A stretch of 64,000 bases of DNA from Nocardioides jejuensis (GCF_004337475.1 NZ_SJZJ01000004.1:120542-184541), one strand, 5' to 3'; positions 1 through 9,865 are shown, numbered from the stretch's first letter. Notes: generated from the sequence alone by a model not told the origin. Translations and numbers: made by a program.

Positions 1-951
<951 letters not shown>

Positions 952-969
952 TCCCGGCGCCTGATCCCC

Positions 970-999
970 GTGCCCCGCACGGGCACTAGGCTCTACCGC
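970..999 (+). promoter_or_regulatory. Hairpin and probable -10 box before ksgA
   Basis: GTGCCC (970-975) pairs with GGGCAC (981-986) across a 5-nt loop. A TANNNT -10 box, TAGGCT, follows at 987-992 and the ksgA ATG begins at 1000. The 7-nt gap predicts transcription starting at or beside the start codon, i.e. a leaderless mRNA. The short hairpin may help end rpfB transcription. No clear -35 was identified. Confidence 0.4.
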
Positions 1000-1899
1000 A
1001 TGACTGACACCTCCGCTGGCCCGCGACTTCTCGGGCCGGCGGAGGTTCGTGCTTTGGCGGCCGAGCTCGACGTGCGGCCCACGAAGCAGAAGGGTCAGAA
1101 CTTCGTCATCGACCCCAACACGGTGCGCCGCATCGTGCGCGAGTCGGGCGTCTCCGCTGCTGACGTCGTCGTCGAGATCGGCCCCGGCCTCGGCTCGCTG
1201 ACACTGGCCCTGCTCGAGGTCGCCGGTCACGTCACCGCAATCGAGATCGACGAGCTGCTCGCCTCGCGGCTGGAGCGCACGATCACGGAGTACGCCCCGA
1301 ACCAGGCTGCGAACTTCGGTCTCCTCGTCCAGGACGCCCTGCGTGTCCGCGAGGTGCCCGGTCCGGCGCCCACGGCCCTCGTGGCCAACCTGCCGTACAA
1401 CGTCTCGGTGCCGGTGCTCCTGCACATGCTGCAGCTGCTGCCGTCGCTCGAGCGGGGGCTGGTGATGGTCCAGGCCGAGGTGGCCGACCGCCTGGCCGCC
1501 AAGCCGGGCTCCAAGACCTACGGCGTCCCCTCTGTCAAGGCAGCCTGGTACGCCGACGTACGCCGTGCGGGGTCGATCGGACGCAACGTCTTCTGGCCCG
1601 CGCCCAACGTCGATTCCGGGCTGGTGGCCTGGACCCGGCGAGAGCCGCCGGCGACGACGGCGACCCGTGAGCAGGTCTTCGCGGTCATCGACGCGGCGTT
1701 CGCCCAGCGACGCAAGGCCCTTCGCGGGGCCCTGCGCGGCGTGGTGGGCACGGCCGAGGAGATCGACGCTGCGCTCGCGTCCGCCGGCATCGACCCGCTC
1801 GCGCGCGGTGAGGCACTGGTGATCGGCGACTTCATCCGGATCGCTGAGGGGCTGCCGGGCATCGTCGCGACCCGCAACGAGGCGCGTGCCGATGACTGA
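1000..1899 (+). CDS. ksgA: 16S rRNA (adenine-N6) dimethyltransferase
   Basis: RsmA/KsgA dimethylates two adjacent adenines in the 3' hairpin of 16S rRNA during 30S assembly, using S-adenosylmethionine. The 299-residue protein has the family opening [15 protein letters not shown], the SAM motif [12 protein letters not shown] and the catalytic [11 protein letters not shown] motif (NLPY). ATG 1000 is chosen because the -10 box lies 7 nt upstream and the [19 protein letters not shown] stretch matches family N-termini. Its end overlaps ispE by 8 nt, so the two are probably translated from one message. Confidence 0.95.
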   Translation: MTDTSAGPRLLGPAEVRALAAELDVRPTKQKGQNFVIDPNTVRRIVRESGVSAADVVVEIGPGLGSLTLALLEVAGHVTAIEIDELLASRLERTITEYAPNQAANFGLLVQDALRVREVPGPAPTALVANLPYNVSVPVLLHMLQLLPSLERGLVMVQAEVADRLAAKPGSKTYGVPSVKAAWYADVRRAGSIGRNVFWPAPNVDSGLVAWTRREPPATTATREQVFAVIDAAFAQRRKALRGALRGVVGTAEEIDAALASAGIDPLARGEALVIGDFIRIAEGLPGIVATRNEARADD

Positions 1900-2806
1900 C
1901 CGGATCACGGTCCGGGCGCCCGCGAAGATCAACCTGCACCTCGGCGTCGGGGGCCCTCGCGAGGACGGCTTCCACCCGCTCGAGACCGTCTACACCTCGA
2001 TCGGCCTGTACGACGACGTGGTCGCCCGCCGCTCCGACTCCTGGTCGCTGACCTTGGACGCGGCCAGTTACGTCGACGCGGTCGGCGTCCCGCTCGACGA
2101 CTCCAACGTCGTGGCCGCCGCCGCCCGTGCACTTGCTGGCCTCCACGGTCATGAGGTCGTCGCGGCCGTCGAGATCGTCAAGGGCATCCCGGTCGCCGGC
2201 GGTCTCGCGGGTGGTTCGGCGGACGCTGCCGCTGCGCTGGTCGCGCTGGACCGGTTGCTCGACCTGCAGACCTCCGACGACGACCTGGTGCGGATCGCGG
2301 CCGACCTCGGCAGCGACGTCCCGTTCGCGCTCTACGGGGGCCATGCCCTCGGCACCGGTCGCGGCGAGGTCGTGACGCCCCTGCCGGTCAGCGACGGGTC
2401 GCTGTGGTGGGTCGTCGTCCCGTCGACCGCGGGCGGGCTGTCGACCCCGGCGGTCTACCGGCACTACGACCTGCTCGCCCCCGATGCCTCGCCCGTGCCG
2501 GCACCCGCGACGGCTGTGATCGAGGCCCTCGGCGCCGGCGATGTCGCCGCGCTGGCGACGGCGCTCCACAACGACCTGCAGTCACCCGCGATCGACCTGC
2601 GGCCCGATCTCGGTGAGCTGATCGCTCTCGGCGAGGCCAGCGGTGCACTCCGTGGTCTGGTCAGCGGCTCTGGCCCGACCGTCGTCTTCCTCTGCGCCGG
2701 TGCTGACGAGGCCCGCGCTCTTGCCGGCGTACTCCAGGAGGACGGGCGCACCGCGCTCGTCGCCAACGGGCCCGTCGCCGGCGCCCATCTCGTGAACGGA
2801 CTCTGA
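1892..2806 (+). CDS. ispE: 4-diphosphocytidyl-2-C-methyl-D-erythritol kinase
   Basis: GHMP kinase of the MEP isoprenoid pathway that phosphorylates CDP-methylerythritol. The 304-residue protein begins [16 protein letters not shown] (Lys in the family start motif), carries the ATP-binding loop [15 protein letters not shown] and ends with the GHMP motif [14 protein letters not shown] 1892 overlaps the ksgA stop by 8 nt; an in-frame GTG at 1886 is possible but lies deeper in ksgA. It is followed after 6 nt by the ABC-F gene, consistent with one operon. Confidence 0.95.
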   Translation: MTDRITVRAPAKINLHLGVGGPREDGFHPLETVYTSIGLYDDVVARRSDSWSLTLDAASYVDAVGVPLDDSNVVAAAARALAGLHGHEVVAAVEIVKGIPVAGGLAGGSADAAAALVALDRLLDLQTSDDDLVRIAADLGSDVPFALYGGHALGTGRGEVVTPLPVSDGSLWWVVVPSTAGGLSTPAVYRHYDLLAPDASPVPAPATAVIEALGAGDVAALATALHNDLQSPAIDLRPDLGELIALGEASGALRGLVSGSGPTVVFLCAGADEARALAGVLQEDGRTALVANGPVAGAHLVNGL

Positions 2807-2812
2807 GTACCC

Positions 2813-4630
2813 ATGGCCAACCTGATCAGTCTCGAGAAGGTCTCGAAGTCCTACGGCATCCGTCCGCTGCTGACCGAGGTCTCCCTCGGCATCGGTGTGG
2901 GGGAGCGGGTCGGCATCGTCGGTCGCAACGGTGGCGGCAAGACCACGCTGCTCGAGGTGATGACCGGTCTCGAGGAGCCCGACGCCGGCCGTGTGTCGAT
3001 GAACCGTGGCCTGCTCATCGGCTACCTGCACCAGGGCGATGCGCTGCACGACGACCACACGGTCCGCGAAGCGGTGCTGCGGGGCAAGGCCGACCACGAG
3101 TGGGCCGCCGAGACCTCGACCCGCGAGATCGTCGAGGTGCTGCTCGCCGGTCTCGACCTCGACCGGGTCGTCGACGGTCTCTCCGGTGGCGAGCGGCGCC
3201 GCTGCTCCCTGGCCGCGCTGCTGCTCGACGAGTGGGACCTGATCGTCCTCGACGAGCCGACCAACCACCTCGACGTCGAGGCGGTCGCCTGGCTGGCCCG
3301 CCACATGCGCACGCGCTCGTCCGCGCTGATCGTGGTCACCCACGACCGGTGGTTCCTCGACGAGGTCGTCGAGACCACGTGGGAGGTCCACGACGGTGAG
3401 GTGGATGCGTTCGAGGGCGGCTACGCGGCGTACGTCCTGGCGAAGGCCGAGCGGTCCCGTCAGGCCTCGGCCTCCGAGGCCCGTCGGCAGAACCTGATGA
3501 AGAAGGAGCTCGCCTGGCTGCGCCGTGGCGCCCCCGCCCGGACGTCGAAGCCGAAGTTCCGCATCGATGCCGCCAACCAGCTGATCGAGGACGTTCCGCC
3601 GCCGCGCGACCGCTTCGAGCTGCAGAAGTTTGCCACCCAGCGCCTCGGCAAGGACGTCATCGACATCGAGGACGTCGACCTGTCGCGCGGGGAGAAGAAG
3701 CTGCTCTCCCACGCCACGTGGCGCCTCGGCCCGGGTGATCGCGTCGGCATCGTCGGCGTCAACGGCGCCGGCAAGTCCTCGGTGCTCAAGCTGATGTCGG
3801 GCGAGCTCGCCCCGTCGGCTGGTCGGGTGAAGACGGGCAAGACCATCGCCCTGCGGCAGCTCGCGCAGTCGGCTCTCGACGACCTCGGTCCCGACGCCCG
3901 CGTGCTCGGCACCGTCGAGCGCGTCCGGCGGGTGACGAAGACGGCAGACGGGGAGATCTCGGCGACCTCGATGCTGGAGCGTTTCGGCTTCACCGGCGAC
4001 CGGCTGACCGCCCGCGTGGCGGACCTCTCCGGTGGTGAACGCCGCCGCTTCGAGCTGCTGCGCGCCCTGCTCGACGAGCCCAACGTGCTTCTCCTCGACG
4101 AGCCCACCAACGACCTCGACATCGAGACGCTCAACGTCCTCGAGGACTTCCTCGACGGCTGGCCGGGCACGCTCGTCGTCGTCTCGCACGACCGGTACTT
4201 CCTCGAGCGGGTCACCGACACCGTCTGGGGCCTGATGGGCGACGGCCAGATCCGGCACCTGCCCCGCGGCGTCGACGAGTACCTCGAACGCCGGGCGGCC
4301 GGCGCCGGCGCGGCTCCCTATGCGGCGACGTCGGCGAGCAACACCTCCTCCGAGCGCGCCGGATCGGGCGCGGCTGCACCCGTGGCCGCGCAGGCCGCGA
4401 AGGCGAAGGCCGGCGGCGCCGAGGAGCGCGAGGCCCGCAAGGCGATCGCCCGCATCGAGCGCCAGCTGGTCAAGATCGACGCGCAGAAGGTCGACCTCGA
4501 GGCGCAGATGGCGGCCTCGGCCGAGGACTACGCGAAGCTCGGCGACCTCGCCGCGCAGCTCGGCGTACTGCAGGAGCAGGCCGGCGAGCTCGAGCTCGAG
4601 TGGCTCGAGGCCTCCGAGCTCCTCGACTGA
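2813..4630 (+). CDS. ABC-F family ATPase with C-terminal coiled coil
   Basis: Soluble ATPase with two ABC domains and no membrane segments, typical of ABC-F proteins that act on ribosomes as translation factors or antibiotic protectors. Domain 1 has Walker A GRNGGGKTT, signature LSGGERRR and Walker B LIVLDEPTNHLD; domain 2 has GVNGAGKSS, LSGGERRR and LLLDEPTNDLD. After an Ala-rich linker, about 65 residues (from EEREARKAIARIERQL) form the Uup-type coiled coil that binds nucleic acid. The length (605 aa) and C-terminal extension favour the Uup-like branch; the ribosomal role is inferred from the family. Confidence 0.9.
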   Translation: MANLISLEKVSKSYGIRPLLTEVSLGIGVGERVGIVGRNGGGKTTLLEVMTGLEEPDAGRVSMNRGLLIGYLHQGDALHDDHTVREAVLRGKADHEWAAETSTREIVEVLLAGLDLDRVVDGLSGGERRRCSLAALLLDEWDLIVLDEPTNHLDVEAVAWLARHMRTRSSALIVVTHDRWFLDEVVETTWEVHDGEVDAFEGGYAAYVLAKAERSRQASASEARRQNLMKKELAWLRRGAPARTSKPKFRIDAANQLIEDVPPPRDRFELQKFATQRLGKDVIDIEDVDLSRGEKKLLSHATWRLGPGDRVGIVGVNGAGKSSVLKLMSGELAPSAGRVKTGKTIALRQLAQSALDDLGPDARVLGTVERVRRVTKTADGEISATSMLERFGFTGDRLTARVADLSGGERRRFELLRALLDEPNVLLLDEPTNDLDIETLNVLEDFLDGWPGTLVVVSHDRYFLERVTDTVWGLMGDGQIRHLPRGVDEYLERRAAGAGAAPYAATSASNTSSERAGSGAAAPVAAQAAKAKAGGAEEREARKAIARIERQLVKIDAQKVDLEAQMAASAEDYAKLGDLAAQLGVLQEQAGELELEWLEASELLD

Positions 4631-4633
4631 TCG

Positions 4634-4692
4634 CCGAGACCCGGGTTTTGGCGCGCCGAGACCCGGGTTTTGACGTGTCCAGACCCGGGTTT
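4634..4692. repeat. Left arm of 59-bp inverted repeat around marR; three CCCGGG-centred units
   Basis: Three near-identical units with core AGACCCGGGTTT lie exactly 22 bp apart; CCCGGG starts at 4640, 4662 and 4684. The reverse complement of 5241-5299 matches this arm at 52 of 59 positions. It begins 4 bp after the ABC-F stop and ends 3 bp before the marR stop, so it lies between two convergent genes and could also act as a bidirectional terminator. Confidence 0.85.
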
Positions 4693-4694
4693 GG

Positions 4695-5180
4695 TCAGGC
4701 GAGGCGCTGCATCAGCGTGCGCAGGAGCGTCGCGAGCTGCTTGTGGTCCTTGGTCGGCAGGTCGGACAGCAGCTCCGCCTCGGCCTCCAGCAGTGCCTCG
4801 AAGGCGCCGTCGACGGCCGCGCGGCCTTCGGGGGTGAGCCGGACGAGGACGCCGCGCCGGTCGTTGGGGTCGGGAAGTCGCTCCACGAATCCCCGCGCGG
4901 CCAGGCGGTCGACGCGGTTGGTCATGGTGCCGCTGGTGACCAGCGTTTCCTTGATCAGCCGGCCGGGGGAGAGCTCGTAGTCGCCGCCGGCGCGCCGCAG
5001 CGCGGCCAGCACGTCGAACTCCCAGGTCTCGATCGCCTGGTCCGCGAACGCCGTCCGCCGGGCGAGGTCCAGCCGGCGGGCCAGTCGGCCGATCCGGCTG
5101 AACACCTCGACGGGGGTCAGGTCGAGATCGGCGCGCTCACGCCTCCACGCCTCGACCAGCTCGTCGACCTCGTCCCGCAT
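4695..5180 (-). CDS. MarR-family transcriptional regulator
   Basis: Winged-helix repressor of the MarR family. The core reads TWEFDVLAALRRAG, then the recognition helix TSGTMTNRVDRLAARGFVER and the wing PDPNDRRGVLVRLTPEGR with the conserved DxRG. ATG 5180 (MRDEVDEL) is preferred because AGGA lies 8 nt upstream; the ATG at 5189 has no such spacing. Length 161 aa is normal. The gene is enclosed by an inverted repeat made of CCCGGG-centred units; the upstream arm lies about 60 bp before its start and could be its own operator. Its ligand cannot be inferred. Confidence 0.9.
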   Translation of the reverse strand: MRDEVDELVEAWRRERADLDLTPVEVFSRIGRLARRLDLARRTAFADQAIETWEFDVLAALRRAGGDYELSPGRLIKETLVTSGTMTNRVDRLAARGFVERLPDPNDRRGVLVRLTPEGRAAVDGAFEALLEAEAELLSDLPTKDHKQLATLLRTLMQRLA

Positions 5181-5240
5181 GATCGGCATCCTGCCAGACG
5201 GCGGAGCCGATCGAGAATCTTGATGTCGAGAGAGTCGTCA

Positions 5241-5299
5241 AGACCCGGGTTTCGGCATGTAAAAACCCGGGTCTCGGCGCGCCAAAACCCGGGTTTCGG
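5241..5299. repeat. Right arm of 59-bp inverted repeat around marR
   Basis: CCCGGG starts at 5244, 5266 and 5288, again exactly 22 bp apart (two helical turns). The arm is the reverse complement of 4634-4692 with 7 mismatches; the first 38 bp of the pairing differ at one position. It lies between the marR start and the 3' end of the desaturase gene, both on the minus strand. Confidence 0.85.
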
Positions 5300-5308
5300 G
5301 GGAAGGGG

Positions 5309-6268
5309 TCAGGCGGCGACGGGCTGGTTCGCGACCAGCTTGGAGTCGATGCGCTCGCGCGAGGGCCAGCGGACGTCGCTGACCCAGCCGAGCTTCTGCA
5401 GCACCCAGATGGTGCGGGCCGAGGTGTCGAGCTGGCCGCGCAGGACGCCGTGACGGGCGCTGGTCGGGTCGGCGTGGTGCAGGTTGTGCCACGACTCACC
5501 GCCGGACGGGATCGCGAGCCACCAGATGTTGGCCGACTTGTCGCGGGAGACGAACGGCCGGTCGCCGACCGCGTGGCAGATCGAGTTGATCGCCCAGGTC
5601 ATGTGGTGCAGCAGGGCGACGCGGACCAGCGTGCCCCAGAAGAACGCCGTCAGGGCGCCGGTCCACGACCAGGTGATGAGGCCGCCGAGCGCCGGCGGGA
5701 TCGCCAGCGAGATGAGCGTGAAGACCCAGAAGTTGCGCGAGATCCAGACGATGTCGCGGTCCTTCATGAGGTCCGGGGCGTACTGCCGCTGCGGCGTCTG
5801 CTCGGAGTCGAAGAGCCAGCCGATGTGCGCCCACCAGAGGCCCTTCACGAGGCCGCCGAAGGACTCGCCGTACTTCCAGGGGGAGTGCGGGTCGCCGTCG
5901 CGGTCGGAGAACTTGTGGTGCTTGCGGTGGTCGGCGACCCAGCGCACGACCGGGCCCTCGACGGCCATCGAGCCGAGGACGGCCAGCGAGATCTTCACCG
6001 CGCGGTTGGGCTTGAACGACTTGTGCGTGAAGAGCCGGTGGTAGCCGACGGTGATGCCGTGCAGCGTCAGGAAGTACATCGGCAGCGCGATCGCGACGTC
6101 GAGCCAGGTCAGCCAGCCGTCGTGCAGGGCCACCGGCACGGCCGCGGCGATGGCGAGCAGCGGGATCGCGATGAAGAGCGTGAGGGCGATGCGCTCTGCC
6201 CATCCCTGGGTCTCGCCGCCGCGCGTGGCGCTGGCGGGCAGGTCGTCGATCTCGGTCGCGAGGGACAC
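5309..6268 (-). CDS. Membrane acyl-CoA (delta-9 type) fatty acid desaturase
   Basis: Integral membrane di-iron desaturase that introduces a double bond into acyl chains, used in membrane fluidity control. The 319-residue protein shows the three histidine boxes of the family: HRLFTH, HRKHH and HNLHH, placed after hydrophobic segments (for example IALTLFIAIPLLAIAAAVPV). Substrate position specificity is inferred from the family only. The gene stands alone downstream of marR on the same strand; repeat units lie in the gap, so a regulatory link is possible but unproven. Confidence 0.92.
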   Translation of the reverse strand: MSLATEIDDLPASATRGGETQGWAERIALTLFIAIPLLAIAAAVPVALHDGWLTWLDVAIALPMYFLTLHGITVGYHRLFTHKSFKPNRAVKISLAVLGSMAVEGPVVRWVADHRKHHKFSDRDGDPHSPWKYGESFGGLVKGLWWAHIGWLFDSEQTPQRQYAPDLMKDRDIVWISRNFWVFTLISLAIPPALGGLITWSWTGALTAFFWGTLVRVALLHHMTWAINSICHAVGDRPFVSRDKSANIWWLAIPSGGESWHNLHHADPTSARHGVLRGQLDTSARTIWVLQKLGWVSDVRWPSRERIDSKLVANQPVAA

Positions 6269-6399
6269 GGGGTCTCCAGGGTGTCTCGGTCGGGTACGCC
6301 GGGCGGCGTCTCGGCGGCTTCACGGTAACCCAGCGCCGGGTGCGCAGGACAGGTGGACAATGTGTCCGAGACAACCCTTCACAGGTGATGCAAATCGGG

Positions 6400-6413
6400 T
6401 TACTCGCGAGTAA
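6400..6413. promoter_or_regulatory. Perfect 14-bp palindromic operator, TTACTCGCGAGTAA
   Basis: TTACTCGCGAGTAA is a perfect palindrome ending 10 bp before the ATG of the thioesterase-like gene. Its form fits a TetR-type homodimer site. No TetR gene lies nearby, so the regulator would act in trans. Confidence 0.55.
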
Positions 6414-6423
6414 TAATCATGGC

Positions 6424-6888
6424 ATGAGCGCACTCCTCACCCTCTGGAAGAAGACTTCGGGCCTGCCTGCCGGCAAGAAGATCTTCTCGACCATCTACTC
6501 GCAGAAGGCGCCGTACTTCGGCTCGATCCACGCCACGGTGACCGAGATGCGTCCGAACTACGCCGAGCTGCACCTGCCGAAGCGTCGTTCCGTGCAGAAC
6601 CACATCGGCACCATCCACGCGATCGCGCTGTGCAACGGTGCCGAGATGGCGATGGGCGCCCTTGCCGAGGCGACCTGCCCGTCGGACAAGCGCTGGCTGC
6701 CGAAGAGCATGTCGATCGCGTACACCGCGAAGTCCGACGGTCCCTTCGTCACGGTCACGGCCGAGACCGACCCTGAGCAGTGGGAGAAGGACGGCGACCT
6801 CGACGTGCGGGTGAAGGCCGTCACCGAGGCCGGCGTGACCTGCTTCGAGGGCGTCATCAAGCTGTGGGTCAGCAGCAAGAAGAAGTAA
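6424..6888 (+). CDS. DUF4442 hotdog-fold protein, thioesterase-like
   Basis: A 154-residue protein of the DUF4442/PaaI-like hotdog group. It contains the hotdog helix region NHIGTIHAIALCNGAEMAMG preceded by YAELHLPKRRSVQNH. Members are presumed acyl-CoA thioesterases, but no substrate can be read from the sequence. ATG 6424 is taken because the upstream in-frame extension would include the palindromic operator at 6400-6413. A lipid role would fit its neighbour, the divergently transcribed desaturase, but that is inference. Confidence 0.8.
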   Translation: MSALLTLWKKTSGLPAGKKIFSTIYSQKAPYFGSIHATVTEMRPNYAELHLPKRRSVQNHIGTIHAIALCNGAEMAMGALAEATCPSDKRWLPKSMSIAYTAKSDGPFVTVTAETDPEQWEKDGDLDVRVKAVTEAGVTCFEGVIKLWVSSKKK

Positions 6889-6953
6889 TCCGCTCGTAAC
6901 GCGACACCGCTTCACTGGTCGCGTACCCCGTCACGGCTCCCCAGGAGGAACCC

Positions 6954-7292
6954 ATGAGCGAGACCAACCAGAACGCCGCCGACAAGGCGCGTCAGCAGGC
7001 CGAGGAGGCGCTGGCCAAGGCCAAGGCGCAGGCCGACGCAGCGCTGGCCCAGGCCAAGTCGCAGGCGGACGCCGCCCTCGCCCAGGCGAAGGAGGCCGCC
7101 GAGGTCGCCAAGGCCAAGGCCGAGGAGGCCTACGGCAAGGCGAAGACCCAGGCCGAGGAGAACTTCGCCAAGGCGAAGTCCATCGCCGAGGACGCCACGG
7201 CCAAGGCGAAGGCGTTCGCCGAGGACGCGACCGCCCAGGCCAAGGGCGTCGCCGAGGGCCTGATCGAGAAGGTCAAGGGCCTCAAGCCCTGA
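6954..7292 (+). CDS. Ala/Lys/Glu-rich helical repeat protein
   Basis: A 112-residue protein built almost entirely of Ala, Lys, Glu and Gln in repeats such as ALAKAKAQADAALAQAKSQA, ending EGLIEKVKGLKP. It should form a long amphipathic helix or coiled coil and has no signal peptide or membrane segment. The pattern resembles LEA-type or histone-like Ala/Lys proteins, but no specific function is recognised. AGGAGG lies just upstream of ATG 6954. A strong hairpin terminator follows. Confidence 0.75.
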   Translation: MSETNQNAADKARQQAEEALAKAKAQADAALAQAKSQADAALAQAKEAAEVAKAKAEEAYGKAKTQAEENFAKAKSIAEDATAKAKAFAEDATAQAKGVAEGLIEKVKGLKP

Positions 7293-7309
7293 TCTCCTCC
7301 CGACGTACG

Positions 7310-7346
7310 GCGAGGGCCGGCTCCGCATCGCGGTGCCGGCCCTCGC
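7310..7346. terminator. Bidirectional hairpin terminator
   Basis: GCGAGGGCCGGC (7310-7321) pairs perfectly with GCCGGCCCTCGC (7335-7346) over 12 bp. It sits between the convergent Ala/Lys-rich gene and the glutamate permease gene, so it can serve both. Confidence 0.85.
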
Positions 7347-7368
7347 TGCATTTCTGACGGTAGAGCGG

Positions 7369-8217
7369 TCAGACGGCGCTGCCGGTGTCGGCCGCGCCGA
7401 CCATCGGCACGACGAGCTTCTTCTCGCCGACGTACTTCTTCTGGGCCCAGGTCGCGAGCCAGAGGAGCAGGAGGTTGACCGTCACGTAGAGGAAGGCGAC
7501 GACGAGCACGGTCGGCACCTGGTTGTGCTGCTCGTTGTAGATCGCCTTGCCGACGTACATCAGGCCGGGGGCGAGCACGGCCGTGCCGAGGGCGGTGTCC
7601 TTCAGGGCGACGATGCACTGGGCGATGATCGCGGGGAACATGATCTTGACTGCCTGCGGGACGACCACGACGGACATCACCTGCGACTTGCGCATGCCGA
7701 TCGCGTACGCCGCCTCCGACTGCCCCTTCGGCACCGCGTTGATGCCGGCGCGGAGCACCTCGGCGAGGACCGAGCCGTTGTAGAGGGTGAGGGCGAAGAC
7801 CACGGCCAGGAAGCCGGAGCTGTCCTCGTTGATGCCCAGGCGGTACCAGATGAAGATCATCAGCAGCAGCACCGGCGTCGCGCGGAAGAACTCCACGACG
7901 GCCGCCGAGGGCCACCGGATCCAGCGATGCTCGGAGAGCTTGCCCAGGCCGAGCGCGGCACCCAGGATGACGGCGCCCGCGATCGCCAGCACCGCCATCT
8001 CGAGGGTCTTGAGGAGGCCGTCGACCAGCAGTGCCTGCACGTAGGAGGGCGTCACGAACGGTTCCCACTTCGCGTAGGCGAACTGGCCGTGGTCGTTGAG
8101 CCCCCTGGCGACCCAGGCGGCGCCGAGGAGCAGCAGGACGGCAGCCGCCACGGAGTAGAGGCGGTGGCGAGTGCGCGTGCGCGGCCCGGGGGAGTCGAAG
8201 AGGACGCTGGCGCTCAT
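7369..8217 (-). CDS. gluD: Glutamate/polar amino acid ABC transporter permease (GluD-like)
   Basis: One of two membrane subunits of a glutamate-type uptake transporter. The 282-residue protein has several hydrophobic helices and the permease EAA loop EVLRAGINAVPKGQSEAAYAIG, which contacts the ATPase. It overlaps the upstream permease gene by 4 nt (ATGA), showing translational coupling. It is the last gene of a gluABCD-ordered operon. Glutamate specificity is inferred from operon order and similarity to the actinobacterial system; related amino acids are possible. Confidence 0.9.
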   Translation of the reverse strand: MSASVLFDSPGPRTRTRHRLYSVAAAVLLLLGAAWVARGLNDHGQFAYAKWEPFVTPSYVQALLVDGLLKTLEMAVLAIAGAVILGAALGLGKLSEHRWIRWPSAAVVEFFRATPVLLLMIFIWYRLGINEDSSGFLAVVFALTLYNGSVLAEVLRAGINAVPKGQSEAAYAIGMRKSQVMSVVVVPQAVKIMFPAIIAQCIVALKDTALGTAVLAPGLMYVGKAIYNEQHNQVPTVLVVAFLYVTVNLLLLWLATWAQKKYVGEKKLVVPMVGAADTGSAV

Positions 8218-8897
8218 GCTGTCCTCCAGTGCTTCTCGAGGTGGTTGGCGAAGAAGGAGACGACGAAGACGATCACGATGTAGCCCGCGGCGAAGGTGAG
8301 GAAGATCGGCACACGCTCGGAGGCGTAGTTGTTGGTCATGATCCGCATCTGCGCGACGGCTTCACCGACGCCGAAGATGTAGGCGACCGAGGTGTTCTTG
8401 ATCAGGGCAATCAGGACGCTGGCCAGCGGTGGCACGGAGGCACGGAACGCCTGCGGCAGGATCACCTGCGACATCGTGCCGCCGAAGGTGAGCCCGATCG
8501 CCCGCGCGGCCTCGGCCTGCCCGAGCGGCACCGAGTTGATGCCGGAGCGGAGCGCCTCGCAGACGAACGTCGAGGTGTAGAGGGTCAGCGCGACCACGGC
8601 GACGGCGAAGAACGAGGTGAAGTCGACGGTGCCGATGTGTATCTGTACCCAGCCGAAGCGGATGCCCAACATCGGTGCAGCGAACTGGAAGAGCGCGAAG
8701 ACGACCACGAGAGGCGTGCTCCGCACGATCGTGACGTACCACCCGCCGGCGACGCGCAGGACGGCGACGGGCCCGACGCGGCAGGCCACCAGGATCGTGC
8801 CGAGCACGAGTGACAGCACGCCGGAGACCAGGAAGAGCATCAGCGTGTAGAAGAAGCTCTCCAGGTAGGCGTTGTGGCCGTTGGTCAGGAAGTCCAC
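8214..8897 (-). CDS. gluC: Glutamate/polar amino acid ABC transporter permease (GluC-like)
   Basis: Second membrane subunit of the same transporter, 227 residues. It begins with GTG 8897 (MDFLTNGHNAYLESFFYTLM) and carries the EAA loop CEALRSGINSVPLGQAEAARAIGL. The two permeases would form a heterodimer in the inner membrane. The gene lies between the solute-binding lipoprotein and gluD, overlapping the latter by 4 nt. Confidence 0.9.
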   Translation of the reverse strand: MDFLTNGHNAYLESFFYTLMLFLVSGVLSLVLGTILVACRVGPVAVLRVAGGWYVTIVRSTPLVVVFALFQFAAPMLGIRFGWVQIHIGTVDFTSFFAVAVVALTLYTSTFVCEALRSGINSVPLGQAEAARAIGLTFGGTMSQVILPQAFRASVPPLASVLIALIKNTSVAYIFGVGEAVAQMRIMTNNYASERVPIFLTFAAGYIVIVFVVSFFANHLEKHWRTA

Positions 8898-8964
8898 CGG
8901 TCACCTCCTCGCGTGGACGGGAGCCGGGCGGCCTGCTCGGCGAGCAGGCCGCCCGGTCTCGGGG

Positions 8965-9843
8965 TCAGGACTGGCAGGCGTCGAGCATCGGGGCGTCGGG
9001 CGTCTTCACACCCGAGGGGCCGAGGGTGTCCTCGAACGCCTTCGCCCACGTGCCGTCGTCGAACGCCTTCTTCAGCGAGTCGGTGATGAACGTGCACATC
9101 TCCGGGGCCTTCTTGCTGTAGCCGACGCCGATGCGCTCCTCCGAGAACGGGTCGCCCACGACCTTCAGCTGGCCTTCGTTCTGGGCAGCGAAGCCGGCGA
9201 GGATCGTGCCGTCGGTGGACATCGCCTCGACGGTGCCGTCGAGCACCTTCTGGACACACTCGGAGTAGCTCTCGAAGCCGACTCCCTTCGCGCCCTTCTC
9301 GTTGATCTTGTCGATCGAGGTCGAGCCGGTGACCGAGCAGACCTCCTTGCCCTTGAGGTCGGAGATGTCCTTCACGGTGCTGTCGGCCGGCACCAGGAGC
9401 TGCTGGCCGGTCACCATGTACGGCCCTGCCTGCCCGACGACCTTCCGTCGCTCCGGAGTGATCGAGTACGACGCGAGGACCAGGTCGACCTTGCCGGCCT
9501 CGAGGAACGGCTCGCGGTTGTCCGAGATCGTCTCGACCCACTTCACGTCCTTGCTGTCGATGCCGAGGTCGGCCGCCAGGATCTTGGCCACCTCGACGTC
9601 GAAACCGGCCGGCTCGTCGGCGGTGGCGCTCTTGAAGCCGAGGCCAGGCTGGTCGAACTTGACGCCGATGGTGACCTTGCCGGCCTTGCAGATCTCCGCG
9701 ACGCGACCGGTGAAGTCGCCGCAGCTGACGTCCTTGCCCGCGAGGTCCTTGCCGGTGCCCCCGCCTCCGGCGTTGCCGCAGGCGGCCATGCTGAGCGCGA
9801 GGCCGCAGGCGGCCAGCACCGCCTTGGTCTTCATGAGGTGCAT
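8965..9843 (-). CDS. gluB: Glutamate-type solute-binding lipoprotein (GluB-like)
   Basis: Extracytoplasmic binding component. ATG 9843 (MHLMKTKAVLAACGLAL) is chosen because AAGGGA lies about 7 nt upstream; the signal peptide ends at a lipobox-like LSMAACGN, so Cys is lipidated. The mature part is a family 3 solute-binding protein: GVKFDQPGLGF, EPAGFDVEVAKILAADLGI, then VDLVLASYSITPERR. The length of 292 residues is typical. It lies between the ATPase and permease genes in the operon. Confidence 0.92.
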   Translation of the reverse strand: MHLMKTKAVLAACGLALSMAACGNAGGGGTGKDLAGKDVSCGDFTGRVAEICKAGKVTIGVKFDQPGLGFKSATADEPAGFDVEVAKILAADLGIDSKDVKWVETISDNREPFLEAGKVDLVLASYSITPERRKVVGQAGPYMVTGQQLLVPADSTVKDISDLKGKEVCSVTGSTSIDKINEKGAKGVGFESYSECVQKVLDGTVEAMSTDGTILAGFAAQNEGQLKVVGDPFSEERIGVGYSKKAPEMCTFITDSLKKAFDDGTWAKAFEDTLGPSGVKTPDAPMLDACQS

Positions 9844-9865
9844 CTGCTTGTCCCTTCTCTGGTGG

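Noticed and set aside
2582..4258. Long open frame (558 codons) on the minus strand opposite ispE and the ABC-F gene
   Set aside because: It mirrors the codon pattern of the ABC-F gene, is full of Arg/Asp/Gly repeats, and has no domain. High-GC shadow frame.
4634..5299. marR inverted repeat as a classical insertion sequence
   Set aside because: No transposase gene inside and no obvious target duplication; a miniature or regulatory element is still possible.
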